This document shows, one piece after another, positions 8,215-19,429 of a stretch of DNA of 64,000 bases. Each line of letters starts with the position of its first letter. Position 1 is the first letter of the stretch. The notes beneath the pieces are model-generated. The model saw only the letters and a list, made by a program, of their open reading frames with translations. It ran no database searches and was not told where the DNA came from. The translations under genes were made by a program, and so were the position numbers. This DNA is from Phymatolithon calcareum (taxonomy: Eukaryota > Rhodophyta > Florideophyceae > Hapalidiales): the NCBI GenBank assembly GCA_977006965.1, contig OZ345355.1, forward strand, positions 806,001 to 870,000, read 5' to 3'.

Positions 8215-11186
8215 TATTACAGACGACAGATTCGTCGCTCTGAAAATCGTTTCCGTTTTGGCAATATGTCTTTCCTCTCTATCGGACAGATATCGCTACC
8301 ACTACCGACTACTCCCGGCGTTCCGTACATCGTGGTGGACTTCGATATCGTCGAACCAGAGATCCCGGCACTACTCGGGATGGACGTTCTAGACCGCCAT
8401 CGACTTGTCGCTGATAGAGTCTTTCACCGTCTCGCACGAAGATCAGCAAGCGAACTCGAAGACGGTCGCATGTCATACATAGACGAGTGGTTCATAACCC
8501 TCATACGTGCGCCAAGCCGGCACGTGTACGTCCCGTTCGACAAAGGAGCACGGATCCACTTCACCCCCGGCGCGGCTCCACAAGTTGAATCGCCAGTTTT
8601 TCCACCCGTCTGCAGGAAAACTTTTCAATCTGCTTCGAAAAGCACGCCCAGAGCATGCGACACCCGAAACGCTGAAGATCCTCAATGACATCTCCATGAG
8701 ATGCGACCCGTGCCAGCGCATTCGCCCTGCACCAACGCGTTTCCGCGTCTCGTTGGGTACCGAAAATGCTCGATTCAATGAACGTATCTTAATGGACAAT
8801 ATGTATATCGGTTCCGCCCCGGTCCTGCATATCGTGGACGAATCGACACGGTTCTTAGCCGCTCAATTTCTTCCGGACGTGAGCACGCTCACGATCTGGG
8901 ACACACTTCTCCGCTGCTGGGCCACAATCTAAACCGGTTTACCAAACCGAATACTGGTGGACTACGGGAGCGCACTCCGGAAGAGCGAACCGTTCGTTTC
9001 GCTGGCGGCGAGAAGAAAACGTCGATGTGCAATCGACGGGAAAAGAGGCTCACTCAAGTCTTGGTGCTGGAGAACGATTCCACGAACCGCTTCGCACTAC
9101 GTTCCGCAAGATGCTGCTCGACTACCCGAATCGAAACAAGGATCTACTCCCCCATCTTGCCGTCAAGGCTATGAACGACACCCTCGGCCCGGAAAGACTA
9201 GTGCCGTCATCCCTTGTCTTTGGCGAACTTCCAAAGGTCTACACCCCATCGGAAGTCCCCAAGGCCCGCGAGACTCTTGGAGAGCGGGCAGCCATGGTAC
9301 ATACTGCCCGCACCGAGATGCAGCGTACCATGGCGAAGATGCGAGTTTCCCGTGGCCTGAAGCACTCCGTTCCGAACGCAGCCGATCAATCATTTGACCC
9401 CGGCGATCCGGTTCTAGTGTCGCATGAGAAAGTTATTAACAATCGCATAGGAGAATGGCTCGGTCCTTTCACAGTTCTTGTCCTGGACGCTGACAAGAAG
9501 CTAGTATATGTCCAAGATGCTAAAATTTGTGCAGCACGACTATTTGGCACTGCACAGGTCAAGCGCTACAACATGCCACTTGATATTGCGCGATCCCTCT
9601 TCTGCGACATACGCCACAGCTTCAGGTACTTCTCCTCCACCGATGAAGAGGGCTATTAAATCCTACTGACTGAAGTCCTGGACCCAAGAGACCCCCGCGC
9701 CACATCGGCCGAGATGACCCGCGCTAAGCGCGGCGAGATCAAAGGGCTACTTGATCGTGGGACCTTCAGCGTGATACCCCGGGAAGAAGTTCCGCTGGAT
9801 GCTAATGTGCTTCCTGCTAGATTTGTTCTCACTATTAAGTCATCTGAGGATGGGCAGATCAATTTAAGGCGCGATATGTAATCGGTGGACATCGCGACAA
9901 GATGAAAGACATCATGGTACAGAATGCGGCAACCCTTCAGCCGCAATCCATCCGTCTGCTCCTCGCGCTTGCGGCTATACATGGTTTCGGCACATGGATA
10001 TCTGATGTCCGTCAAGCATACCTGCAATCTGCAGAGCCGCTCTCGAGAGAGATCTTCATCACCAAGCCTGTCCCGCAGTTCGAGCTCCAGACGGACCAGT
10101 TTCTGAAGCTACTAAAGCCACTTTACGGACTAAGCGACTCCGGAGACTTGTGGCATAAGACCCTCGACGAGCACCATCGCCACGATCTTGGAATGTGCCC
10201 TTTCCGCTCCGACCCCGCACTGTACAAGTCAATGTCGGTTGGGCTACCAATTGGCCTCAGCGGAGGCTACGTTGATGATTTACTGCGCACTGGGACGCGA
10301 GAGTTTCGCGAGCAAGCCAAGGTAACGAGCGAACGCTTTCAAATGGGAGATGAGGAAGAAATTCCATGCACCTTCAGCGGTTTTTCTCTTGCTCACGGCA
10401 AGGATGGCACGCTGGAGCAGAACCAACACTTATACCTACAGAAGCTAGAGGAGCTGGACCTTACCTCTTCCTTTGTTGAGCTCCGCGCCATGCGAATGAG
10501 ACTCGCATGGCTGGCTAACACCCGTCCTGACTGTCTCTTCGACATCTTCCAGCTTGCTCAAATGACTGAACAGCGCTTCTTAGCTGGCAGATCTGAAGTC
10601 ATCCGCCAGCTGAACAAGGCGACGAAGTACGCCATCGAGAATCGGATCTAGCTCAAGACCCCAAAGCTTGACCTGAACTCCCTTCGTATCGTCGGTTTTG
10701 CGGATGCCAATCGCCAACAACCACGACCTGTCAACACAGCTCGGACACAGCTGCTTCCTGTCTGATAGGTATGCCAACTCTGTCCCCATCACCTTCAAGA
10801 GCTACAAGTCGAAGCGAATCACGCGCTCCGCCATGGCTGGCGAGGTCATCGCGTTCAGTTATCTCTTTGACGTAGCCGTGACTCTGTCGGAGGAGCTCGG
10901 TGATATTTACGGGCGGAAGATACCGGTACAACTTCTCACAGACTCTAAGTCACTCTTCGACGTTATCTCAAAGGGATCGCGGACTTCTGAGAAACGCATG
11001 ATGCTCGACATCGCAGCTGCGCGCGAAGGCTTCTGTGACAAGATCATCTCGGACATCGGCTTCGTCCGTAGCTCGAAGAACCTGGCGGATAGCTTGACGA
11101 AACCGATGTCGCAAGCAGCGGTTCAAGATGTTCTTTCTTCTGGATTTCTAAATGTTCAACCGGAACAGTTGATAATCCGGAACTAA
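8215..11186 (+). pseudogene. Ty1/copia polyprotein remnant
   Basis: Decayed pol in the order protease, integrase, reverse transcriptase, RNase H, which is the copia order. Visible pieces are the protease tail (PALLGMDVLD, about 8370) and the integrase HHCC zinc region (LHKLNRQFFH...CDPC, 8570-8720). The integrase catalytic region follows (MDN.., VDYGSA near 8955, GERFHEPLR near 9078). Next come the reverse transcriptase (DVRQAYLQ, PLYGLSDSGDLW, YVDDLL at about 10268) and RNase H (AMAGEVIAFSY, LLTDSKSLFDVI), ending ADSLTKPMSQ... and a stop at 11184-11186. Several frameshifts and stops break it. The gag part, the protease active site and both LTRs were not found, so it is a truncated, inactive copy. 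Confidence 0.88.
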
Positions 11187-11289
11187 GTCGACTGGGCCGA
11201 TTTATTCTCCTACTTTCCCTTCCTTCGTTTCTATTCCATTGTCCACTTCTACTCATCTCTACCCTTTATGCGCCTCGCATCTGTCACCC
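11187..11289. other. Short spacer after the copia remnant
   Basis: Pyrimidine-rich, about 100 bases, between the copia RNase H stop and the stop codon of the convergent papain-fold-like gene. It may be what remains of the copia 3' end. Confidence 0.3.
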
Positions 11290-12480
11290 TCAAATCGCGC
11301 ACCCATCCCCGCCGCACAGCTCAAGGTCCTTGGCCGAAAGCACCAACGCTGATGCTTCCTCTGAGTCAATTATGACGACATTATTAGCGTCGACGACAAT
11401 TGCGTGGTCCACACCCTTCAACGGGCGAAGACGCACGATGGATACCCCGCCCCGCTTCGCCGCTAGAAGCCGGAACGGCGTCAATCGATCGGAGGTTTGA
11501 ATTGCGCGCTGGACATCCGGATTGCGCGAGGAGCGACATCGCGTTTGAGACTCCCTAGCTGCCTGCATCACTTCCCCCAACTGTGCAAAGCTAGTGTACA
11601 ATCGTAAATCTGCATCGACCACTTCGTGCACCATGTCGGCCACCACTTCACCGCGCAACGCAAACACCGCGTTAATTATAGCTGCCTTGATGCAATCGTG
11701 CGTACTCGCTGTCCTTCGCGGTTGCCCCGGAACCTCACGCTGCACGCCAGACTCGCATGCCACGGCATCGCGCGCACCTATCCCCGACGTGATGACTGCC
11801 ACCCCAGGATGACGCTGCAGAAATCTCAAAACTTGCGCTGCCACGGCCGCACTGCGGTCTAATTCATCATCCCCTGGGGTACCACCACGCGCTGGGATGA
11901 ACACATCCGGCGTCTCCTCCCCTGTTGCTTCGGCCCTCGACCCCAGAATAGCGTATGTGTTGAAGATGATCGCCCCATCGCGCACACCGGCGAACAGACC
12001 TTCATCCCATTCAGTGGGATGAAACGCCTCCCTCGGAGACCTCGCCTGGTCCGTTGCATGCGGGACATCGCGCTCCAACACGAACTCGCCCGCGGCCTCG
12101 CTGCCATCTCCTACCGCCAGCCCATCAACGAGCCAACGACCGTTGCTGTCGTACTGGGCTCGGGGTGCTCGAGCGTCTGGAGGGGTGCACAGTGCCGATG
12201 GAGAGCCGACCAGCAGCTCCAATCCATGACAGTGCTCCCCCTCCTCCGCGAGCCCCACCGGAGCCACCGTTGGAGCGTTTTGGCGTGCCAGAATGCGCGC
12301 TGCACGCCGCACGAGGCCACCTTCCGCCCGGATGATCTCTGCTCTGCCTTCTTCCGCAGAACGCTGGGCCAAGCGTTCCCGTTGCTGTCGCTTCTCGCCA
12401 CCGCGGGCTCCGCGCCTTTTTCGTTTCCGCTCCGGCACCCCCGGAGCGCCGCCACCGGCACTATTGTCCGTTCCCTGCAT
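11290..12480 (-). CDS. Papain-fold-like protein, uncharacterised
   Basis: An intact GC-rich ORF of 396 residues from the ATG at 12478-12480. The first 60 residues are very basic (RKRKRRGARGGEKRQQ), so DNA or RNA binding or nuclear targeting is possible. The middle is acidic and unrecognised. The C-terminal 140 residues hold a Cys at the start of a helix (HDCIKAAIINAVFAL), then a His on a strand (GVDHAIVVDA), then Asp in IIDSEEA, and a final CGGDGC. That C...H...D order resembles papain-like or C39-like peptidases; activity is inference. A broken relative with the same H...DS.E...GDG block lies at 60880-61368, so this is a multicopy family, perhaps carried by mobile elements. It is convergent with the copia remnant and not obviously part of it. 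Confidence 0.6.
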   Translation of the reverse strand: MQGTDNSAGGGAPGVPERKRKRRGARGGEKRQQRERLAQRSAEEGRAEIIRAEGGLVRRAARILARQNAPTVAPVGLAEEGEHCHGLELLVGSPSALCTPPDARAPRAQYDSNGRWLVDGLAVGDGSEAAGEFVLERDVPHATDQARSPREAFHPTEWDEGLFAGVRDGAIIFNTYAILGSRAEATGEETPDVFIPARGGTPGDDELDRSAAVAAQVLRFLQRHPGVAVITSGIGARDAVACESGVQREVPGQPRRTASTHDCIKAAIINAVFALRGEVVADMVHEVVDADLRLYTSFAQLGEVMQAARESQTRCRSSRNPDVQRAIQTSDRLTPFRLLAAKRGGVSIVRLRPLKGVDHAIVVDANNVVIIDSEEASALVLSAKDLELCGGDGCAI

Positions 12481-13937
12481 TCTTGCGCCGGCACGCGCAA
12501 GATCCTGTTTTTCTGGTTCTCTGTTGTGTGCCGCTCTCTCGGCACAATACGCCAGCGAGCGCTCATTGTCCTTTTATTTCCCTCCGGCTAGTCGGAGGAG
12601 GGAGGACGCACCACGCAATACCATGGCTTTTCCTTTTCTTGGGGAACGATGAGCAGTGAGCATTCCCCCCTGTGGGTGACATGCAATAACATTTGAAATT
12701 TTTCCCGCCCCTTTTTTTCTTGTTTCTTTCATATTTTTTGATTAATCACACAGGCAGCCCATGGGAAGGAGTGTCAACCATACTCCCAAATGGGTGCTTA
12801 CATGGGCTTACACTCACCGGCCTCAGTGGCCGGCGAGTTCCTGTGTTACTTCATCCTGTTTCCATTCTCTCCCCTTTCTCTCTCCCTGGTAGAAGGTCTA
12901 ACAATAAGTAAAAGCCACAAGCTACTTTGGTGTACTGCGAAGGCATTGGCCGGACCCCGTTGCCTATTGAAACGAATGTTGATCGAGCTTAGCGTTGACA
13001 AGCACAGTATCGGTAGTGATAAGATGAGCTTAGTAGAGGTTTGTTGACTTTACCTCACTTGACTTGGTTGGATTTGTGCTTGGCTCTAGTCCGCTAGTCG
13101 GAACTAGAGCATGCCTTATATAGGCATTGAATTACTTACACGTAACTTACAAATATCCTAAAACCCTAAAATATGAATTATCTAGAGAGCTCCAGAAATT
13201 TCCTTACAGCAATGCATTCGTCAAAGAGTGCACGTGCTCGAATATTCTAGATATTTCTCGCATGCTTCCAGGAGCATCTAGACGTGCATGCTGACAGCTA
13301 GCAAAGCTGTTACTACTTACGCGCTACATGCATGTCCTTGTTACACCTATGATCATCATAGGCTACCAGAATTATGCTTGATGGACTAAATACGTCAATG
13401 TGTTTGAATGCCTCATGAAGAGGGCCCCTAAATACATCTACTTCTATTACCAATACACTGACGTGCACAGGCCTATGGACGTCAATGTATTGGTATTAGC
13501 AATCTGCAATCATACAGGCGTAGTGAAAACTCATTACAGATTGTCACACAAAGGCAGAAAAGTTTAAGTAAAGCTTAGTTGTTCAGCATGAGTTTCATCT
13601 TTACGTCCAGTTTTATCAGATTTTGTCAATCCATTACTATCCATACGAGCATACTTATTCTGGATTTCAATGAATTTGAAGATCGAATGTTGTTCCATAT
13701 GTCGAGGTGATGTGTGAACAAATTATAAATGCAGATCGTTTGTAGTTATTCGTATTCCTTCGAGAGGTGCAGATGGAAAACTCCTTCGAGTCTTCTTGAT
13801 AAAGTAGTGAAATTTAATACACCTCACGTCACTGTCTAGAAAAATGACACGGAAAACGTTTCTTGTGCCAAGTTTCCACGTCTCGGGCAACTACTTTCAA
13901 ATTGGGAAGCAAATGTGTTAGAAAGGACTCAACTCTA
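12481..13937. other. Intergenic with foldback sequences
   Basis: About 1.45 kb with no supported gene. The left end is upstream of the papain-fold-like gene and should hold its promoter. The rest turns AT-rich and contains two inverted repeats: a short one around 13083-13110 (CTCTAGT...ACTAGAG) and a strong one at 13444-13499. Confidence 0.5.
13444..13499. repeat. Hairpin with 21-bp arms
   Basis: Arms 13444-13464 and 13479-13499 are complementary at 19 of 21 positions (core CCAATACA.TGACGT), with a 14-base loop. It is non-coding and not shared with other hairpins in the window. Confidence 0.75.
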
Positions 13938-15923
13938 CACTAGACTGGGAAATTAGTCTGGCGCTTTGACTTTAATCATACAACCGTTTACAGTAATACT
14001 CAAGTACAATTAATAGAGAAAGAAATGAAAACATTTTGAATTTTATTTCTAAATTTATAGTTCAGGATTAACACCGCACAAGTTCTCATCGTGCGCTTTC
14101 ACTATTTTTTGAAGGTGAGGGAAAAGCTGCTCCGCCCTCCACGTTCCATCGACATCGAGCGCAAGTCCACTGCGTATCATTGCCTTACGCGGATATGAGA
14201 GGTTGTTTGAGTCTTTCATATTATTCACCTTTTCGACGCAGTCTCGCGCAAGTTTCAAATAGAAGGCCTTTCCGGGGTTGTTCAATTTCCCTGATCCGTT
14301 GGGTCCGTTGGACCAATCATTTGCTTGCACTCTACGCATTTTCTCCTCTTCCCATTGGGCACGCCACACATCCTTAATTCTCTTGATTACAAATGAGTCC
14401 AATGGTTGGGATAGGTGCGTACTGTTTGCTGGCAGTTTACGGAACTTCGTACTGATATTACTCAATGATTCACCTTGTTACAGTGTCTCATTATGGCCCG
14501 ACGCGTTGTCCATAAAAATAGCGCGCGTACGTCCAGCAGGGTCCTTGTCGATAGCCCGCGGTTCATTTAACCATTGATTGAAGACCTTCTTGTCCATCCA
14601 TCCCCTTTTTTCGGTCCGGTTTGAAACCCCTGTAAAGTTGTCAGGAACACCCTGGATTGGATAGTTACAATTCTGCTTCATAAAAATTAAGAACGGTGCT
14701 TCCAGTCCCGCATCGACTCCTCCCGAGATGCGTAGTACGACTGTAATCCCTTCGCTTCCGGAAACAACATCTGCATATGAAACCTTGTCTTCTCTAATAA
14801 ACCCGAGCATTTGATGGTTGTCTTGATTGAATAAAAAGTGGGTTTCGTCCATATTTTCCACCATATTCTCGTCCAGCACACCATCCTGGAAGTCGCGCTC
14901 TAATTGGCCAAGATGATATGCAGTCAACTGCTCAGTGTAGATACGGTGCTCCTCGCTACGGGCCAGTGCATCAGATTGTTTTCGAGAAACAATTTTGGTC
15001 CGGTCGAGAAATGCCTGTATCCAATCGTAATTGAGTATCTGCGTTATGAACATTCCAGAATTTTCCTCAATCTCGGCAACGGGGAATGGAGACTCAGGAT
15101 CCAGAATCGTATGAAACGCAATCTTCAAGAGCAGTTCACGGCCAACTTTGACAAGGGCCGCACGGAGCCTTTCATTTTCTGCCAGCAAGACCTCGTGCAC
15201 GTAGTCCACCCACATTGCGCGCCTTCTTCCGCCACCTTGGCATGCTTTCAGCTGACTCCTCCTCCTTTCTGGACCACGGATACGTCTACTTCCAAGTGTC
15301 ATAGCACTATTTGATGGATCGGCCAATAGGTCCAAAATTAGAGTTCGCTTTATCCACCAATCACGCGCTTTTTCCCTATTGGCCCGATCCTTGCCACGAA
15401 ATACCTTGGGGAATTGCTTGACTGCTCTTGAAGCAATTCGATTGGCTGTTCCTGAGAGCTGCAATTCAGAAATCAACCAATTAATAACCGTATTGCGCTG
15501 TGATTTAGTTGAAAAAATTTGAGCTTGTCGAGGAGGGTGGATTTGATTGGATGACGGTGCCATGGTTGCGAGGGATTGGGTGTGGAGGTGAATAGTTCGT
15601 ATCGTTGCAAGCAAAGTATTCGCGAATCGCCTATATAGGCCGGCTCAAACATAATGATATCATCAATAATAGACTCATGTGAGACGTAAGTCCACGTTTC
15701 AGAAATATAGAGCGAGATACTTTCAATGTCGGATATCTCCGTCAGTACAGCAACTGGTACGTAGTGTTTGCTTTAGTGTTAAACTCTGCAAATGACCGAA
15801 ATATTTTCTAGATTCTGAAATATGAGTATTACTATTCTTTGTACCCCCCGGTTAGCATGAGAAAATCCAGAATTGTATTTATGATTCAAATTCCAAACGC
15901 CAGACTAATTTCCCAGTCTACTG
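13938..15923 (-). mobile_element. Complete pogo-type DNA transposon
   Basis: A 1,986-bp element bounded by 26-bp terminal inverted repeats (13938-13963 and 15898-15923) that match at 25 of 26 positions. They begin CA(C/G)TAGACTGGG, and similarity continues more weakly inward. TA dinucleotides flank both ends (13936-13937, 15924-15925), the target duplication of the Tc1/mariner/pogo superfamily. Each terminal repeat itself contains a small palindrome, AGACTGGGAAATTAGTCT, a likely transposase binding site. The element carries one transposase gene on the minus strand. High terminal identity suggests fairly recent activity. Confidence 0.92.
14055..15563 (-). pseudogene. Pogo/Tigger-like transposase, one stop codon
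   Basis: The ATG at 15561-15563 (MAPSSNQ...) gives a 502-codon frame that is open except for a single TAA at 14478-14480. The two halves are in the same frame. An N-terminal helix-turn-helix-like region (residues about 15-60) is followed by a DDE_1-type domain: ENMDETHFLFN (first Asp), AIFMDNASGHN (second Asp), then LPANSTHLSQPLDSFVIK, the usual third-Asp block of pogo and Tigger. Such transposases cut and paste elements at TA sites. The stop removes the third catalytic block, so this copy is inactive unless the stop is read through or is a sequencing error. It sits inside its own terminal repeats. Confidence 0.88.
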
Positions 15924-16319
15924 TACACAAGACCTGTCCTACGGACATCATTGCCAAGATTTTTATAGGTGAGAGGAAACTTTTTAAGCATCAACGTATA
16001 TATGGTTGCTTTCCCGGGGAGCTTAGTATTGTAAAACTCCCAGAAGGTATATGATTTCTTGATTCTTCTCTGCATATTATTCCAACTAGCAAATATGGTT
16101 CGATACATTGTGATACAAATTGTACTACTGTTTGTATCACAATTCTTCGACATCTCTACAAGGGAACTCTTTGCTACTAGCAAGAATTTCCTGCTAGAGA
16201 TGTTGATCTATTTTCGGTTCATATATGGCCTATCTTCGAAACGTTTTGGGAAATCTTCATTATTTAAAAAACGAATTCGTAACAAACTAATTGAATCACT
16301 TTCTAGATTTATCCTCTTG
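15924..16319. other. AT-rich gap
   Basis: No recognised gene. It lies between the pogo element and coding traces of a coiled-coil protein. Short ORFs on both strands have no motif. Confidence 0.35.
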
Positions 16320-16960
16320 TGTAGATCTGGCGTTAATGGCCGCATCGACAGTTTTCTGCATCTGCAGAAGTTTATGTAACAGAAGAGAGCTAAAGTAGTT
16401 GCATTCGGTTTCCACGGCTGAGATCTACCACCTGATATCCCATTTTGACTGTTTTCTGTCCAGTAGCTTCTTAAATTTCTCGTTCACTTTCGCAGCAACT
16501 CCAGCTCTTTTTCTAAACCACAAGAGCGGCTTGACTTCATATCCGCGATCAATTTCTTTAAAGAATCAACTTTATTCAGACTTTATCTTTTTCGTTTCAG
16601 CTGCATGTATCTTCTAGATTTTCTCCTGTCAAATTTTCTGACTTTCAGTCCTAAATTTGTCCCGTACAGAGATTTCGTCGTCTTTCCTTTTCGCCTCGAG
16701 CTCAGCATTTTTCATGGAAATTTTCTGAAGCTGGTCGCTCAGCTTCTTCTTCTCGATCATCTCCTTTTCTCGATCACCTTCTATCTTCTGCAACCTTTAC
16801 CTCAACCTTAGGCGAAGTCAATTCCTCCCTTTTAGATAATTTTTTCATAGACCCTTTTTGGAGTTTCTTGCGCTTCTTTGGGCTGGAGTCAGCATAGTCC
16901 AGTCTAGACATATCTATTGGCAGAGACCGCTCCTTAGCCACAGAGGTGTTCCTCTTTGGA
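16320..16960 (-). pseudogene. Degenerate coiled-coil protein
   Basis: Minus-strand frames, broken by several stops, read as a charged, helix-rich protein. It begins MSRLDYADSSPKKRKK with a nuclear-localisation-like basic cluster, then stretches such as MKNAELEAKRKDDE and VAAKVNEKFKKLLDRKQ that look like coiled coil. No family is recognisable. It is the first of several AT-rich broken genes that run to about 23 kb and may share an origin. Confidence 0.4.
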
Positions 16961-17183
16961 CTAATCTTAGAGTGACAGAGAACAGGCTTCGATAAACATT
17001 TGTCAGGGAATTTGAGAACTACACAATAGAGCTGGATATCGGACCACTCTGAAGAAATAATAACTCAGTAGTAGTGAAAGGATATTCCTTTCTTCAGGTG
17101 TCTGCGAGCCTCTCATCGAATTAGTCGCGAAACAGCTGTTCTGCTTACTTCTGATTCTGTTCTCGCGGTCCAGAGCTTCGCGG

Positions 17184-18100
17184 ATGAGTACTATTTTCGA
17201 AGAGAGAGATCGTCTAATCAAAAAACTTGCGAAGGATCGTTTGAAGAGTGAAAGCAGGTGCGACTCTGAAGGAGATGATGAAGTGCAAGTCATAAGCGGC
17301 GATGAAAAAAATTGGAATGCTGGATTTTTAACTGGTGACCAAGATCAGAAAGTCCACAAGCTTGTTTCTAAAGGAATGAATATCATCACTGATGATAAAA
17401 TGAGAGACATTCAATTTCAAAAGTGAAGATCTTGCGAGCTACTTTGGATCGAGATGGCTGAGTGACAATTTCATCGACGCTTATATGTCTTCACGGAACT
17501 ATGGGAAAAAGAAAAATGTTGAAACCAACAGTGGCGCCTACGCACGAAAGAGCAGGTTACTGCATTTTTTCAGCGTACATTTTCTCCAAAGACATTGTGC
17601 GACCGTACCAGTGAAGGGAGGAACAGCCGAAATGGAAGATTTCGATGATATTAAGGAGGTTATATCGGAGTACGGCTACCATTCTGTTCATCACTGGCTA
17701 TCTAAAACTAGGAAAAGCGTTAAATTCAATTTTATTTCCGATCAGGAGTAACGAAAACCACTGGGTTCTTTGGATCGCAGATCAACAAGAGAAGTTGATC
17801 ACGTAGCACGAACCAAAAGGTACAAGAGGGAGACCTAATGTCATGGAAGTGGCTAAACACATCGAGCAGTGGCTGGTGGATGAGTATGTCGAGCAAGCAA
17901 TCGATGCCTCGGAGGACATAGCGAGCTTGAATAAATGCACAGATCCTGCATATCCAAGGCAGAAAGACCATATACTTGTTTCAGAGGCTCTTGGAAGAGG
18001 CCAGCCACCATCATTCAAACAGAAAGAATTTCAAGAGCTACGACGTAAAGCAGTATTCCATGTTTACAGTTCCGGTAAGGTTAGCACTAGCTTTGGATAA
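17184..18100 (+). pseudogene. Ulp1/C48-like cysteine protease remnant
   Basis: Three overlapping frames together read as one protein. A charged N-terminal region (17184-17426) is followed after a frameshift by LASYFGSRWLSDNFIDAYM, the usual WLxDxxIxxYM start of Ulp1-type domains. Then come HFFSVHFLQ and a helix HHWLSKTRKSV. After a second frameshift comes NHWVLWIADQQEKLIT (about 17768), which holds the catalytic His. The next Asp position is damaged (stop, then HEPKG), and I cannot find the catalytic Cys block. Ulp1-type proteases cleave SUMO conjugates, and many DNA transposons carry versions of them. It is convergent with a PIF1 helicase remnant just downstream. Confidence 0.62.
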
Positions 18101-18446
18101 TCATATACGGGACAGATACAATAGGCAATAGAAGTACACTGTGCATTAATTGTTCTGACCATATATGACCCTAAAGGTATGAACACGCGAGGTTGCACGC
18201 AGTGCCCTATGAAAGTACTAGGCTTGACATACGCAGTACTGCACGGGGTATGCTCTACCGAAAGCATAATACACAGCAATTACTGGGAACTCCGTCCTAT
18301 ATGCCAAAACCGAGCTGTTCCTGTCCAGTATAGAGATCTTTTAAGGAGTTAAAGCGAATATTTTGCTCGTGTCCTTGACCCTAATCACTACTAGAGTTTT
18401 GCAGAAATTATCCTCCACGTTGCAAAAAAGGCCTCGTTCCAGGAAT

Positions 18447-19429
18447 TTAATGTCTAATTTTCTTCGTGAGTATTATGTGACATCCGATTTTTAATTCCAC
18501 AGTGTCGAGAGCTGCTTGCTCTAGACGAACGTTCAGTGCGTTCGTCGGTCTTGATTGGTATGAGTATCTCACAATGCTGACAAACACCTTCCCTGGAATA
18601 TTAGACAGCATTATTTTGTTCACAGGCAGCACTTGTGCCCTGTAGAGGAAAACTCATGTGTGTTGCGCGGGAGGGTAGCTTGATTTTTCACCTTTCTCAT
18701 TGATGCGTCGTATATTATCATTTTTCTGTGATCAGGAACGAATACGCTCTAGAGAATGAAAAAATGTACTTCTTCCGACCCACGATGGTTTCTCGAGAGT
18801 AGTACGAACACTCCAGTGCCAAGGTCCCCGAAGTAAATAAACCAGGTGATGGAGGAGAATACTGGCGGTTTGGAATCAAAAGCTCTGCATGAGGAAGAGA
18901 CGATTTCTATAGCTTCAAGCTGGAAAGGATCTCTGGCGATCACCAGCCGACGAGCTCCAAATGGAAGATTTGATAAAAGGTCTGTTGGCGCAAGATCACG
19001 AAATAGCGCTTCAATGGAGTTGAAAACTGCTACCGACAGGAATGCGATTTCTTCGGTTACAACCAATTTTGTTTGCAGCAAGGCCTGTTTTTTTGGGGCT
19101 CTTTATTACAATTTCAACGATCTCGTCGTTAGAAAATTCTCAATGCGATGGCGCTCCGAACAGGGAATGGATTGTAAACCCCACTACAGCGAATGAAGCT
19201 GGGTTAGTTAATGCACAAGCTGCGACAATAGCATAGTTACCTATGCTTACGCGATCAATATGTAGAATTTCTTGGAGCAGAAAAGAGTTTCCACTTCCTG
19301 CGCCACCGATTATTGTTATGAACTTTCCGTTTTCGAAGGCAACAAGCGATTGAGCTTTTGTGCTATCCAAGACCATAGTACTTTCGGTTATTTCTTGTGC
19401 GATCTTGGTGTTCTCTGAGAAAATGCCAT
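18447..19429 (-). pseudogene. PIF1-like helicase remnant
   Basis: The start at 19427-19429 leads into DSTKAQSLVAFENGK.ITIIGGAGSG.SFLL, the Walker A region of PIF1 helicases with its lysine changed (GNS for GKS). FAVVGFTIHSLFG follows. Further on come a Walker B relic (LVVTEEIAFLSVAVFNSIE, DE changed to EE), LPFGARRLVIARDPFQLEAI and a domain 2 block (LKIGCHIILTKKIR). Frames shift at least twice. PIF1 helicases unwind DNA, and free-standing copies occur in host genomes and in large mobile or virus-like elements. There is no Rep domain fused upstream, which argues against a Helitron RepHel gene. Key ATPase residues are mutated, so it is dead. Confidence 0.72.

Noticed and set aside
12019-12591. 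A 190-residue plus-strand ORF
   Set aside because: Antisense of the N-terminal half of the papain-fold-like ORF; composition-driven and without motifs.
18447-19429. Helitron RepHel gene
   Set aside because: Only the helicase part is present, with its own apparent start; no Rep motif or Helitron ends were seen.
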